Assembly (NCBI RefSeq): GCF_019635465.1
Contig: NZ_JAHBZK010000020.1
Location: 1 to 64,000 of the forward strand
From: Hydrogenophaga sp.
Lineage (GTDB): Bacteria > Pseudomonadota > Gammaproteobacteria > Burkholderiales > Burkholderiaceae_C
Direction of reading: 5' to 3'
DNA length: 64,000 bases
Each line of letters begins with the position of its first letter. The first letter of the stretch is position 1. This document shows, piece after piece, positions 41,037 through 51,199 of the stretch. The notes below the pieces were generated by a model, which worked only from the letters and a program-made list of their open reading frames with translations, had not been told where the DNA came from and made no database searches. The translations under genes were made by a program, and so were the position numbers.

Positions 41037-42314
41037 TCAGCCCTTGGCGGCAAGCCCCTGGGCGCGCGCCTGCATGAGCAAGCGGTCCTGCGCGTTCTCG
41101 GTGAGTGCGGCGGCGCGCTCGAAAGCGGCGCGCGCTTCGGCGCGCTGGCCCAGCTGTTCGAGCAGATCACCATGCACCGCGGCCAACCAGGGGTAACGCG
41201 CCAGCGCGGGCTCGTTCAGCAACGGCGCGAGCACTTGCAGGCCAGCGGCGGCGCCCGCGTGCCGCGACACAGCCACCGCCCGATTGAGCTCGACCACCGG
41301 CGACGGCTGCCGCTGGGCAAGGTCGGCGTACAACGCCGCCATGTGCGCCCAGTCGGTGTCTTCGGCGCGCACGGCGCGGGCGTGGCAGGCAGCGATGGCG
41401 GCCTGCAACTGGTAGGGGCCGGGGGCCGGTGCGATCGACTCGGCGCGGTCCAGGGCCGCCAGGCCACGGCGGATCAGGAGGCGGTCCCAACGGCTGCGGT
41501 CCTGCCGCTCCAGCAGCACCGGCCGGCCCTCGGCGTCGGTGCGGGCTGCCTGGCGCGAGGCCTGGATTTCCAGCAGCGACAGCAGGCCCAGCACCTCGGG
41601 CTCCTCGGGCATCAGGCCCACCAGAAGGCGCGCCAGTCGCAGCGCTTCGTCGCACAAGGCAGGGCGCATCCAGTCGTCACCGCGGGTGGCGGTGTAGCCC
41701 TCGTTGAACACGAGGTAGATCACCTCCAGCACCGAGCCCAGGCGCTCGGTCATGGCGTCGCCACGGGGCACCTCGAAGGGCACACCCGCGTCGCGCAGGC
41801 TGCGCTGCGCCCGCACGATGCGCTGCGCCACCGTGCTCTCGGTCTGCAGCATGGCGCGCGCGATCTCGCCGGTGGTGAGGCCCCCCAGCAGCTTGAGCGT
41901 GAGCGCCACGCGCGCATCGGCCGACAGCACCGGGTGGCAGGCGGTGAACATCAGGCGCAGCATGTCGTCGCCGATGACGTTCTGGCGCGCGGCATCCACC
42001 GTGTCGGCCACATCGGGCACGCGGTCGGCTTCCATGGCCTGCAGGTCGGCCGCGATGTCGGCCTCGTGCCCCTCGCGGGTGGCGCGCTGGCGCAGGTGGT
42101 CCAGCGCGCGGTTGAGCGCCACGCGCATCAACCAGGCGCCGGGTTTGTCGGGCATGCCGTCCACCGGCCAGTGTTCGAGCGCGGCCACCAGCGCGTCCTG
42201 CGCAATGTCTTCGGCCAGCCCCAGGTCGCGCACGCGGCGCGCCACGGCCGCCACCACGGCGGCCGATTCGAGCCGCCAGGTGGCGGCGATGCGTTGGTGA
42301 ACCGCACTGTGCAT
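41037..42314 (-). CDS. ECF42-type RNA polymerase sigma factor with TPR-like tail
   Basis: 425 aa. The sigma2 region (RRVRDLGLAEDIAQDALVAALEHWP) and sigma4 helix-turn-helix (GGLTTGEIARAMLQTESTVAQRIVRAQ) occupy the first 190 residues. The remaining 230 form the helical SnoaL-free, TPR-like extension (DUF6596) of the ECF42 group, which is needed for activity in studied members. No anti-sigma gene is present, as expected for ECF42. It sits downstream of VOC and YCII (DGPF) genes, the usual ECF42 targets. Confidence 0.88.
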   Translation of the reverse strand: MHSAVHQRIAATWRLESAAVVAAVARRVRDLGLAEDIAQDALVAALEHWPVDGMPDKPGAWLMRVALNRALDHLRQRATREGHEADIAADLQAMEADRVPDVADTVDAARQNVIGDDMLRLMFTACHPVLSADARVALTLKLLGGLTTGEIARAMLQTESTVAQRIVRAQRSLRDAGVPFEVPRGDAMTERLGSVLEVIYLVFNEGYTATRGDDWMRPALCDEALRLARLLVGLMPEEPEVLGLLSLLEIQASRQAARTDAEGRPVLLERQDRSRWDRLLIRRGLAALDRAESIAPAPGPYQLQAAIAACHARAVRAEDTDWAHMAALYADLAQRQPSPVVELNRAVAVSRHAGAAAGLQVLAPLLNEPALARYPWLAAVHGDLLEQLGQRAEARAAFERAAALTENAQDRLLMQARAQGLAAKG

Positions 42315-42338
42315 GCGTGCCTGGGTGTGTGCGCCGGG

Positions 42339-42749
42339 TCAGAACTGCTGCGGCGCAGCGGCTTCGTCCATGTAGAAGACCTCCCACTGGTGGCCATCGG
42401 GGTCGGCAAAGCCGTGTTGCAGCATGAAGCCGTGGTCCTGCACCGGGTTGGGGGTCGTGCCGCCGGCGGCCAGTGCCTTGGCCACCAGGGCTTTCACCTC
42501 CTCGCGGCTGGCGCAGTCGAGTGCGTTGAGCACCGCCGTGGCCTTGGAGGGGTCGGCCACCGGCAGGTGGGTGAAGCCCTGAAAAAACGGTTTGACCAGC
42601 AGCATCACGTAGATGTGCTCGCTGACCACGATGCAGGCCGCCTGCTCGTTGGTGAAGCGTGGGTTGAGCGTGAAGCCCAGCCCGGTGTAGAAGGCCACCG
42701 ACCGCGGCAGGTCAGCGACGGGCAGGTTGACGAAGAGTTTGGAAGGCAT
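42339..42749 (-). CDS. VOC (glyoxalase/bleomycin resistance) family protein
   Basis: 136 aa with one beta-alpha-beta-beta-beta pair: VNLPVADLPRSVAFYTGLGF and a C-terminal FADPDGHQWEVFYMDE. The final E in the metal-binding position is present. These small dioxygenase-fold proteins are common ECF42 operon members; the substrate is unknown. It lies 24 bp upstream of the sigma factor gene. Confidence 0.85.
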   Translation of the reverse strand: MPSKLFVNLPVADLPRSVAFYTGLGFTLNPRFTNEQAACIVVSEHIYVMLLVKPFFQGFTHLPVADPSKATAVLNALDCASREEVKALVAKALAAGGTTPNPVQDHGFMLQHGFADPDGHQWEVFYMDEAAAPQQF

Positions 42750-42769
42750 GGTGATTCCTTGTCGGGCAC

Positions 42770-43183
42770 TCAGGGTTGCAGCAGGCGGCGAAAGCTCTCG
42801 ACCGTGTCGCCCGGCGTGAATTCATCCAGGTCGATCAGCTGACGCACCTCGACCACCGCTTCGCGCCCGGCGCTGGCCGGATTGGGAAAACGCCGCGACC
42901 ATTCGAGGGCCTCGTCGCGGCTGCGCGCCTGGATCAGCGTGTAGCCGGCGATCAGTTCCTTGGCTTCGGCAAACGGGCCGTCGACGATGCGTGGCGCGCC
43001 CGCGCCGTGCACCACACGCCAGCCCTTGCGACTGGGGTGCAGGCCAGCCGCGTCGAGCAACACACCCGCACGCGCGAGTTCCTCGTGAAAACGCGCCATG
43101 GCCTCGAACACCGCCGGGTCCGGATCGGGCGAGGTCTCGGCCTCGAACTCGGGCTGTGAACGCACGATAAGCATGAAGCGCAT
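42770..43183 (-). CDS. YCII-related (DGPF) protein
   Basis: 137 aa. The N-terminus RFMLIVRSQPEFEAE and the family-naming segment VDGPFAEAKELIAGYTLIQ identify the YCII/DGPF fold. These proteins are the signature targets of ECF42 sigma factors. The function is unknown; a dimeric ferredoxin-like fold is expected. One base separates its stop side from the flanking VOC gene start region at 43185. Confidence 0.87.
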   Translation of the reverse strand: MRFMLIVRSQPEFEAETSPDPDPAVFEAMARFHEELARAGVLLDAAGLHPSRKGWRVVHGAGAPRIVDGPFAEAKELIAGYTLIQARSRDEALEWSRRFPNPASAGREAVVEVRQLIDLDEFTPGDTVESFRRLLQP

Positions 43184-43184
43184 G

Positions 43185-43583
43185 TCAGCCCCCTTCGCCC
43201 ATGAGCGGCTCGATCATGCTGTTGTGGTTGCCTTCGGTGTCAACGAAAACCACGTAGCGCCCCACGCCCGGGATCATCATGGGCTCGCCCAGAACCTGGC
43301 CACCGGCGGCGCGCACACGCTGCATGGCGGCATCGACGCTTTCCACGCCCACCACGACCGAGGGGTGTTGCGCCGGCCAGTCGGGCTTGAAGGGGAACAT
43401 GCCGCCACCGATGGCACCCGCCGGCGCGCCGGGTTTGGCATCGGTTTCGGTGGTGGTGAGCAAGAGGTATTCGCCCATCTCGGGGCCGAGCGCCTGGGTC
43501 TTCCAGCCAAACGCGCTGGCGTAGAAGCGGGCGGCGCGGTCGCGGTCGCGGTAGGGCATCTCGAAGTGCACGACGGGATTCAT
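43185..43583 (-). CDS. VOC family protein
   Basis: 132 aa. The start PVVHFEMPYRDRDRAARFYA and the end GRYVVFVDTEGNHNSMIEP match VOC proteins of the PhnB/YdcJ-like type. The ATG at 43583 follows AGGAGAACGCCGTG. It is cotranscribed with the YCII genes on both sides in the ECF42 cluster. Confidence 0.85.
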   Translation of the reverse strand: MNPVVHFEMPYRDRDRAARFYASAFGWKTQALGPEMGEYLLLTTTETDAKPGAPAGAIGGGMFPFKPDWPAQHPSVVVGVESVDAAMQRVRAAGGQVLGEPMMIPGVGRYVVFVDTEGNHNSMIEPLMGEGG

Positions 43584-43692
43584 CACGGCGTTCTCCTGTG
43601 GGCGGCGGCCGATTCCGTCGCCTTGTCCTGTCACGACGGACGGACTGCCCGGATTTCGACAGACCGTTGGTCGCTTGAGCGTTGGTGACGCC

Positions 43693-44058
43693 TCAGGCCT
43701 GGCTTTCGTCGTAGCAGGGCGCGAGCGAACGCACCTCGACCGTGGCCCATTGCGCGGCCGGGCATTGCTGCGCCAGGGCGATGGCCTCGTCGCGCGAGAC
43801 GCCATCGAGCAGGTAGAAGCCGCCCACCATTTCCTTGGCCTCGGCAAAGGGGCCGTCGATGCGGCGCTGCGCGCCCGGCGCGGCACTCACCCGCACCGCG
43901 TCGCCCAGCCCGGCCAGCGACTCCACCGCACGCAGCTTGCCTTCGGCCTGCAGACGATCGCCAAAGGCCTTCATGCGGGCATAGGCCTCGCGGCCCTGGG
44001 CTTCGGTGCGCTCGGCGCGCTGGCCGACGGGTTCGACGATGAGCAGCATGTACGACAC
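43693..44058 (-). CDS. YCII-related (DGPF) protein, second copy
   Basis: 121 aa. IDGPFAEAKEMVGGFYLLDGVSRDEAIALAQQCP is the DGPF region. I chose the GTG at 44058 because it lies after GGAGAACTT and gives MSYMLLIVEP, the usual family start; the ATG at 44049 would remove three residues. It is the first gene of the ECF42 cluster and begins 14 bp from the MITE-like element, which may therefore affect its expression. Confidence 0.8.
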   Translation of the reverse strand: MSYMLLIVEPVGQRAERTEAQGREAYARMKAFGDRLQAEGKLRAVESLAGLGDAVRVSAAPGAQRRIDGPFAEAKEMVGGFYLLDGVSRDEAIALAQQCPAAQWATVEVRSLAPCYDESQA

Positions 44059-44071
44059 AACAAGTTCTCCT

Positions 44072-44342
44072 AGTGTTCTGTCCCGCAAATAACGGGCATT
44101 TCGTTCGATGGATGGGGGAGCTATCGGTGGGTGCCCAAAGGGGGTCAAGACTGGATGTCTTGACCCCCTTTGGGCGCCCGGCGAGAGCCCCGCAGGCGCC
44201 GAACCCTTCGGGCTGCGCCGAATCGGGGCGCATGCGTCGTTGCGGCCACAGGTCAAGCCGCCCAGGCTTGACCTGCGCCCACGCCTAGCCTGCGCCCCGA
44301 TTTGGCGCAGCGAAATGCCCGTTATTTGCGGGACAGAACACT
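44072..44342. mobile_element. MITE-like element with 32-bp terminal inverted repeats
   Basis: Bases 44072-44103 and 44311-44342 are perfect 32-bp inverted repeats (outer end AGTGTTCTGTCCCGCAAATA). Inside are three more inverted repeats: 19-bp arms at 44133-44151/44157-44175 (5-nt loop), 11-bp arms at 44249-44259/44265-44275, and 20-bp arms with one mismatch at 44213-44232/44291-44310. At 271 bp and without a transposase it fits a non-autonomous element. No clear target-site duplication is seen, so a structured RNA or a composite intergenic repeat is an alternative. Confidence 0.65.
44133..44175. repeat. 19-bp perfect hairpin inside the MITE-like element
   Basis: The arm GCCCAAAGGGGGTCAAGAC and its exact complement are separated by TGGAT. 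In RNA this would be a very stable stem. No T-run follows in either direction. Confidence 0.8.
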
Positions 44343-44382
44343 CGCATGACAGGCGCGCATGGTAGGCCGAGAATGCGATGCC

Positions 44383-44667
44383 ATGGACACGTTGCATTTC
44401 GAGACCTTTCGCGATCAGGCCTTGATCGAGGGCTTTGACGAGGTGCTGGAGCGGCGCTGGAACCCGGACACTGTGCTGGACACCCACACCCACCCCTTCT
44501 CGGTGAAGGCCGTGGTCACCGAGGGCGAGATGTGGCTCACCGTGGATGCGCACACACGGCACCTGCGACCCGGCGACACCTTCACACTGGCGCGAGACGT
44601 GCCGCACGCCGAGCGCTACGGCTCGCAGGGTGCGGCGTACTGGGTGGCGCGCAAGAACGCGGACTGA
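44383..44667 (+). CDS. Small cupin-domain protein
   Basis: 94 aa single cupin. Metal-binding residues are visible in LDTHTHPFSVKAVVTEGEMW and RPGDTFTLARDVPHAERYG. The role is unknown; such proteins are often sensors or small dioxygenase-like enzymes. The ATG at 44383 is used; an upstream start (44359) would add eight residues. It is adjacent to the MITE-like element. Confidence 0.75.
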   Translation: MDTLHFETFRDQALIEGFDEVLERRWNPDTVLDTHTHPFSVKAVVTEGEMWLTVDAHTRHLRPGDTFTLARDVPHAERYGSQGAAYWVARKNAD

Positions 44668-44683
44668 GCCCGGCGGCGACCGC

Positions 44684-45889
44684 TCAAGGCGACAGAGGCC
44701 GGCGCAGATGCACGTACCAGCCCATCACGGGCTGGCGCTGGTCCTCGCGGATGGGGGCCGACCACAATGCCTCGACGTTCAGTCCGCCGGCCTTCGCCAG
44801 GGCCTCAATGGCGGCACGCCCGTGGGCGTAGCGAAGGCTGGGGCGCAGCTGCAGCGCGCGCCCTTCGTCGGCCTGTTCCACGCAAAAGGCGAATGTGCTC
44901 CCCGGCGCCAGCCGATCGGTCACCGCGGCAAACACCGCGTCCAGCGCGCCCACGTAGATGAACACATCGGCCGCCACGATCAGGTCGAAGTGCCCATTCG
45001 CATCGCGCAGGGCGTCGAGCAGGTCGGCGCGCACCACCTGCCGGTACAGCCCGCTGTCCTGCGCGCGCTGCACCATCTCCTCGGCCACGTCCACGCCATC
45101 GATGGCATCGGCATTCGGCGCCAGCACCCGCGCGCACAGCCCGGTGCCGCAGCCGAGGTCGAGCACGCGCTGCCAGCGCACACCCGCCGCCACCAGCGGG
45201 TTCAGCAGCGTCTGCGGTGCGGTGTAGCGCAGTTGCGCGAGCAGGTGGTCCTGGAAATCGTCGGCGTAGCGGTCGAACAGCGCCCGCGCGTACAAGGCCG
45301 GCGGCGGTGGCGGCTCGCGCACATCGCTGACCGCGGCCAGAAAGAAGCGGTGCAGTTCGTCGTCCGAGCCGTGCGCCATGGCCTGGCGAAAGCAGCGCGC
45401 GGCTTCGTCCAGCTGCCCGCCGTGGCGCATCATGTGGCCGCGCTGGGTCCAGGCCTCGGCCAGCCCCGGATCGATCTGCAAGGCCTCGTCCAGCGCCTGC
45501 AGGGCTTCGCGCGCATGCGCCAGCTGCAGTTCACACATGGCCAGCGACAGGCGAAGACCGGCCTGTGGCGCGCCCAGCGCCATGGCCCGACGCAAGGCCT
45601 GAGCGGCGCCCGCGAAGTCGTCGAGCGCTTCGCGCGCCAGCCCCAGCGCGGCCCAGGCGTCCACGTGGGCGTCGTCCGCCTGCACGGCGGCTTGCAGTTG
45701 CACGAGGGCCTCGCGCCAGTGGCCCAGGCGGCACAGGGTGATGCCCAGGTTGGCCAGCACCGACGGCCGCCCCGGCACATGGGCCAGCGCCGCTTCGTAG
45801 TCGGTGCGCGCCGCGTCGAACCGACCGGCCTCGAAATGCGCGTTGCCCGCAAAGAAGTGGGCTTTGGCTTGCTCGACGGCGTCGGCCAC
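44684..45889 (-). CDS. TPR-repeat SAM-dependent methyltransferase
   Basis: 401 aa. About six tetratricopeptide repeats span residues 1-190 (AHFFAGNAHFEAGRFDAARTDYEAAL and following). A class I methyltransferase domain follows (VLDLGCGTGLCARVLAPNADAIDGVDVAEEMV, FDLIVAADVFIYVG). The TPR half probably selects a protein partner or substrate. Start is a GTG at 45889 after AGGAG. It is 10 bp downstream of an enoyl-CoA hydratase gene on the same strand. Confidence 0.85.
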   Translation of the reverse strand: MADAVEQAKAHFFAGNAHFEAGRFDAARTDYEAALAHVPGRPSVLANLGITLCRLGHWREALVQLQAAVQADDAHVDAWAALGLAREALDDFAGAAQALRRAMALGAPQAGLRLSLAMCELQLAHAREALQALDEALQIDPGLAEAWTQRGHMMRHGGQLDEAARCFRQAMAHGSDDELHRFFLAAVSDVREPPPPPALYARALFDRYADDFQDHLLAQLRYTAPQTLLNPLVAAGVRWQRVLDLGCGTGLCARVLAPNADAIDGVDVAEEMVQRAQDSGLYRQVVRADLLDALRDANGHFDLIVAADVFIYVGALDAVFAAVTDRLAPGSTFAFCVEQADEGRALQLRPSLRYAHGRAAIEALAKAGGLNVEALWSAPIREDQRQPVMGWYVHLRRPLSP

Positions 45890-45899
45890 GGCGCGCTCC

Positions 45900-46664
45900 T
45901 CAGAGCGCCGAGAAGTCGGGCTTGCGGCGCTCCATGAAGGCGGTGAACGCCTCCTTGGCGGCCGGCTCGCGCAGCATGCGCCCGAAGCTGGCGCCCTCTT
46001 CGCCCATGGTGGCCAGCACCAGCTCGGTCTGGCCCTTTTTCATGAGGCGCTTGGTCTCGATCAGCGAGCTCAGCGGCTTGGCGGCGAGCTTCCTGGCCAC
46101 GCCTTGCGCAATGCCGTTGGCCTCGGTGGGCGGCACCACACGGTTGACCAGGCCCACTTCGAGTGCGGCCTCGGCCATGAAGGGCTCGCCCAGCAGCAGC
46201 GCTTCGGCCGCGCGGTGGTAGCCCAGCATCTGCGGCACCAGCAGGCTGCTGGCCGCCTCGGGGCACAGACCCAGGTTCACGAAGGGCATGGAGAAGGCGG
46301 CGTTGTCGCCCGCGTAGACCAGGTCGCAGTGGAACAGCAGGGTGGTGCCCACGCCCACGGCTGGCCCGCAGACCGCAGCCAGCAAGGGCTTGGGGAAGGT
46401 GGCGATGCCGCGCAGAAAGCGAAACACCGGTGAGTCCATGCCCGCGGGCGGCTGGTTGAGGAAGTCGCCGATGTCGTTGCCGGCCGAGAACACCGTTTCG
46501 TGCCCCTGGAACAACACCACCCGCACCGACGCGTCGTCGACCGCGGAGGTCAGCGCATCGGCCATGGCGCCGTACATGGCGGCGGTGATGGAGTTCTTCT
46601 TGTCGACGCGGTTGAGCGTGATGGTGCGGATGCCGGCTTCGGTGTGGACGAGGATGTCGCTCAT
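45900..46664 (-). CDS. Enoyl-CoA hydratase/isomerase
   Basis: 254 aa crotonase: TLNRVDKKNSITAAMYGAMA, GHETVFSAGNDIGDFL and AAVCGPAVGVGTTLLFHCDLVYA. The SMPFVNLGLCPEAAS segment resembles delta3-delta2 enoyl-CoA isomerases and 2-(1,2-epoxy) isomerase-like members. The ATG at 46664 is preferred; an upstream frame extends 41 codons without support. It may act in general beta-oxidation. Confidence 0.85.
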   Translation of the reverse strand: MSDILVHTEAGIRTITLNRVDKKNSITAAMYGAMADALTSAVDDASVRVVLFQGHETVFSAGNDIGDFLNQPPAGMDSPVFRFLRGIATFPKPLLAAVCGPAVGVGTTLLFHCDLVYAGDNAAFSMPFVNLGLCPEAASSLLVPQMLGYHRAAEALLLGEPFMAEAALEVGLVNRVVPPTEANGIAQGVARKLAAKPLSSLIETKRLMKKGQTELVLATMGEEGASFGRMLREPAAKEAFTAFMERRKPDFSAL

Positions 46665-46849
46665 GGGGTGGGCGCGGGGCGCGGTGAGGGTGGAAACAGC
46701 CGGGCAAGGTATCACGAAGCGCGTGCCAGGCGTTGGGGTGGACACCCCAGGGACTGACCGGTTCGTGACAGCCTGTATCGCCCCCATTCGCGGCTTGTGT
46801 GACGCCGATCGGCACCTACACTTGCCGGCGTCACTCCCCCACCCCTCTC

Positions 46850-49135
46850 ATGGCCCGTCGTCTGCCCTTGCTGTGGCTCTGTCTGAGCCTGCTGATCGCG
46901 CCCGCTTCGGCGCAGCAACCCGTTGCGGTCGACCCCTCGGCCGCGCCCGCCTTGCCGGCCCAGCCACGGCCGCGGGTGGCGCTGGTGTTGTCCGGGGGGG
47001 GTGCGCGCGGTTTTGCCCACGTGGGCGTGCTCAAGGCGCTGGAAGCGGCCCGGGTGCCGGTCGACCTGATCGTGGGCACCTCGATGGGCGCCATCGTCGG
47101 TGGGCTCTACGCCAGCGGCATGTCCGCCGACGAGCTGGAACGCGAGATCCTCGCGGTCGACTGGAACGGCCTGTTCAGCACCCGCCAGCCGCGCCAGATG
47201 CTGTCGCAGCGGCGCAAGGAAGAAGACTTCGAGCTGTCGCCGGTGCTGCTGCTGGGTTTTCGCGACGGCGAGTTCCGCCTGCCGACCGGGGCGGTGTCCA
47301 GCCGCTCGCTGGAGATGCTGCTGCGCCGCTACACCCTGCCCACGCGCCACCTGCCCAGCTTCGACGGCCTGCCCACGCGCTTTCGGGCGGTGGCCACCGA
47401 CATGGAGACCGGCCAGGCGGTGGTGATGGACCGCGGCGACCTGGCGGCGGCGCTGCGCGCCAGCATGTCGGTGCCGGGCGTGTTCTCGCCGTTGGAGATC
47501 AACGGGCGCATCCTGGGCGACGGCGGCCTGGTCAACAACCTGCCGGTCAACGTGGCGCGCGAACTGGGGGCCGAGGTGATCATCGCGGTCAACATCGGCA
47601 CACCGCTGGCCAAGCGCGACACCCTGGACTCGCTGCTGGGCATCACCACCCAGATGGTGAACATCCTGACCGAGCAGAACGTGCAGGCCAGCATCGCCAC
47701 CCTGACCCCACGCGATCTGCTGCTCACACCGCCGCTGGGCAAGCTGACCTCGGCCGATTTCGCCCAGGCACCCGAGCTGGTGCGACTGGGCAACACCTAT
47801 GCACGGACCGTCGGCAACTCGCTGGCGCGCTTTACCGTGCCTGCGGCGCAGTACCAGGCCTGGACCCAGGCGCGCACCACGCAGGCCGAGCTCAATGCCT
47901 CGCGCGTCGGCAAGATCGCCAGCATCCGCTTCGAGGGCGTGAACGAGCGCCGCGCCGAGCGCCTGGCGGTGGGTCTGGACAAGCTCGAAGGTGAGCGCGC
48001 CGACATCACGCGCATCGAAGACAGCCTGCAGCACCTGGCGGCCAGTGGCGACTACGAGCGCATCGACTACCGGCTGGTGCGCGACCCGGACAGCGGCGGC
48101 GAAGACCTGGTGGTCGGTCTGCGCGACAACAACTGGGGCCCCAACTACCTGCGCGTGGGTCTGGACCTGCGCACCGACTTTCGGGGCGAAGGCGCGTTCA
48201 ATCTGCGGCTGAGCCACAACCGGCACTGGCTCACCGACAGCGGCACCGAGTGGCGCAACCGCATCCAGCTGGGCGAGACCCTGGGCCTGTTCTCAGAGAT
48301 CTACCAGCCGCTGGGCCTGGCCGGCAGCACCTTCGCATCGGCCTACGCCGACCTGACGGTGCGCAAGGTCGATCTCTACGACGAAGCCACCCGCCCCTTG
48401 GTGCGCATCCGCCGCGAAACGATTCGCGCCGGCGCCGACCTGGGCTGGCCCATTGGCCTGCGTGGTGCCATTGGCGAGTTGCGGGTGGGCGTCGTGGCCA
48501 GCTCGCGTCGCTCGCAACTGGAGCTGGTGCAACCGGGCTTCAACCTGAACACCGGTGTGCTCGATGTGCACTGGAGCGAGGTGGGGGTGCGCTCGGCGGT
48601 CATCACCGACCAGCTCGACTACGCCAACTTCCCCTCGCGTGGCTACCGGGCCCTGGGCGAAGTGGTGGTGGGTCAACGCGAAGTTCGTGGCGGTGAGCGC
48701 GACAGCTTTGCGCGGATCGAGGGCAGCTTCACCGGCGTGAAGTCGTTCGGCCAACACACCTTCAACGTCGGCGCCCGGCTGGCGCACGCCAACCGCATTC
48801 CCGTCGGCGCGATCGACGAGTACTCGCTGGGAGGTTTCCAGAACCTCTCGGGCTTTCGCACCGGGCAGGTGGTGGGCAGCTATCTGGTGTTCGGTCGCCT
48901 CACCTACTACCGCAAGTTCGACTGGGACCCCGGATTTGCCCGCGCCATGTTCGTGGGTGGCTCGATCGAAGCCGGCAACGCCTGGCTGGACCGCAAGGAT
49001 ATTTCGCTGGGGAACCTGCTGGCCGGCAGCAGCCTGTTCATTGGCGCAGACACCGGGCTCGGCCCGCTCTACCTGAGCGTGGTGAGTGCGCCCAGGGGCT
49101 ACACCGGTCTGTACCTGTTCCTCGGGCGCCCCTGA
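46850..49135 (+). CDS. Patatin-like phospholipase with POTRA/BamA-type beta-barrel (PlpD-like)
   Basis: 761 aa with a signal peptide (RRLPLLWLCLSLLIAPASAQ). The patatin domain (about 43-320) has the oxyanion loop SGGGARGFAHVG, nucleophile GTSMG (Ser78) and catalytic Asp in LGDGGLVNNLP. A POTRA-like segment (about 360-420, IASIRFEGVNERRAERLA) and a 16-strand-type Omp85 barrel end (RVGLDLRTDFRGEGAFN to the end) follow. This is the type V-d autotransporter layout of Pseudomonas PlpD: a lipase carried to the outer surface by its own barrel. Confidence 0.9.
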   Translation: MARRLPLLWLCLSLLIAPASAQQPVAVDPSAAPALPAQPRPRVALVLSGGGARGFAHVGVLKALEAARVPVDLIVGTSMGAIVGGLYASGMSADELEREILAVDWNGLFSTRQPRQMLSQRRKEEDFELSPVLLLGFRDGEFRLPTGAVSSRSLEMLLRRYTLPTRHLPSFDGLPTRFRAVATDMETGQAVVMDRGDLAAALRASMSVPGVFSPLEINGRILGDGGLVNNLPVNVARELGAEVIIAVNIGTPLAKRDTLDSLLGITTQMVNILTEQNVQASIATLTPRDLLLTPPLGKLTSADFAQAPELVRLGNTYARTVGNSLARFTVPAAQYQAWTQARTTQAELNASRVGKIASIRFEGVNERRAERLAVGLDKLEGERADITRIEDSLQHLAASGDYERIDYRLVRDPDSGGEDLVVGLRDNNWGPNYLRVGLDLRTDFRGEGAFNLRLSHNRHWLTDSGTEWRNRIQLGETLGLFSEIYQPLGLAGSTFASAYADLTVRKVDLYDEATRPLVRIRRETIRAGADLGWPIGLRGAIGELRVGVVASSRRSQLELVQPGFNLNTGVLDVHWSEVGVRSAVITDQLDYANFPSRGYRALGEVVVGQREVRGGERDSFARIEGSFTGVKSFGQHTFNVGARLAHANRIPVGAIDEYSLGGFQNLSGFRTGQVVGSYLVFGRLTYYRKFDWDPGFARAMFVGGSIEAGNAWLDRKDISLGNLLAGSSLFIGADTGLGPLYLSVVSAPRGYTGLYLFLGRP

Positions 49136-49156
49136 AGCGGCGGCGCCGCAGGATCG

Positions 49157-49960
49157 TCATTCCTTGTAGTAGACGACCTGGTGCGTCGTGGCCAGCAAGG
49201 CGCCGGCCTGGCTCCAGAGCTGACCGCGCTGGTCGAAGTAGCCGTTGCGCATCACGCTCGACTCGGCACGCCCCACCAGCCAGCCCTCGCCCACCGCGGC
49301 CAGTTCGGCCTGGCCGACATGGAAGTACGAAGTCATGGACACCGTGCCCGCGGGCACGCGTGTGGCGCGGCGCAACCACACCCGCGGAAAAAACACATCG
49401 CACAAGGCCGCCAGGCTGGCGAAATCGAGCGCACGCGGCGGCTCGTCGCGCACCCACAGCGTGGTGCGGCTGTGCTCGCCGGCGCCGTCCCACACGCGCG
49501 GAATGGCGCCGTCGGTGATGCGGATGTCGTAGCGCCTGACCCACTCGACCGGTGCCGCCATGTTGGGCTTGCCCAGCGCGTTGGGTGAGAGCACGCGCGG
49601 GGCGGGATCGTCCTGCGCACCCCAGGTGTCGCGTCGCACAGCAGTCAGAGCGGTGCCGGTGAGCACCGTCTCGCCGCCCTGCACGATCTCGAGCACCCAG
49701 TGCTGGGTCGAGCGGTTGGTGCGAACGGGCCGCGCGGTGAGCTCGTAGGCGCCGTCGTTGAGTGCCGCGCAGAAATTCACCGTGAGCGACACCGGATCGC
49801 CCAGGCGCGCCGGGTGGTCGAGCACCCCTTGCAGGGCCGCCGCCGCGGTGACACCGCCGAACGGGCCCACCATGTTGGCGTAGGCCGCCGAGGTGGCGCC
49901 GCCGTAACGGTGTTCGCCCAGCGGATGCAGGGCGACGGCCTGGTCGAAGGGATGGCTCAT
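49157..49960 (-). CDS. Double-hotdog acyl-CoA thioesterase
   Basis: 267 aa, similar to TesB-like thioesterase-family proteins (AAYANMVGPFGGVTAAAALQGVL at the front; SMTSYFHVGQAELAAVGEGWLVGRAES near the end). It probably hydrolyses acyl-CoA. The ATG at 49960 begins MSHPFDQAVAL. It is 19 bp downstream of fadA and is the last gene of the beta-oxidation operon. Confidence 0.8.
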   Translation of the reverse strand: MSHPFDQAVALHPLGEHRYGGATSAAYANMVGPFGGVTAAAALQGVLDHPARLGDPVSLTVNFCAALNDGAYELTARPVRTNRSTQHWVLEIVQGGETVLTGTALTAVRRDTWGAQDDPAPRVLSPNALGKPNMAAPVEWVRRYDIRITDGAIPRVWDGAGEHSRTTLWVRDEPPRALDFASLAALCDVFFPRVWLRRATRVPAGTVSMTSYFHVGQAELAAVGEGWLVGRAESSVMRNGYFDQRGQLWSQAGALLATTHQVVYYKE

Positions 49961-49979
49961 GGCGGTAAAGGCGAGGTGT

Positions 49980-51188
<1,209 letters not shown>

Positions 51189-51199
51189 GGTGAGGCTCC

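Noticed and set aside
44108-44365. Small open frames inside the MITE-like element
   Set aside because: They arise from the inverted repeats in both directions, have no ribosome binding site, and mirror each other.
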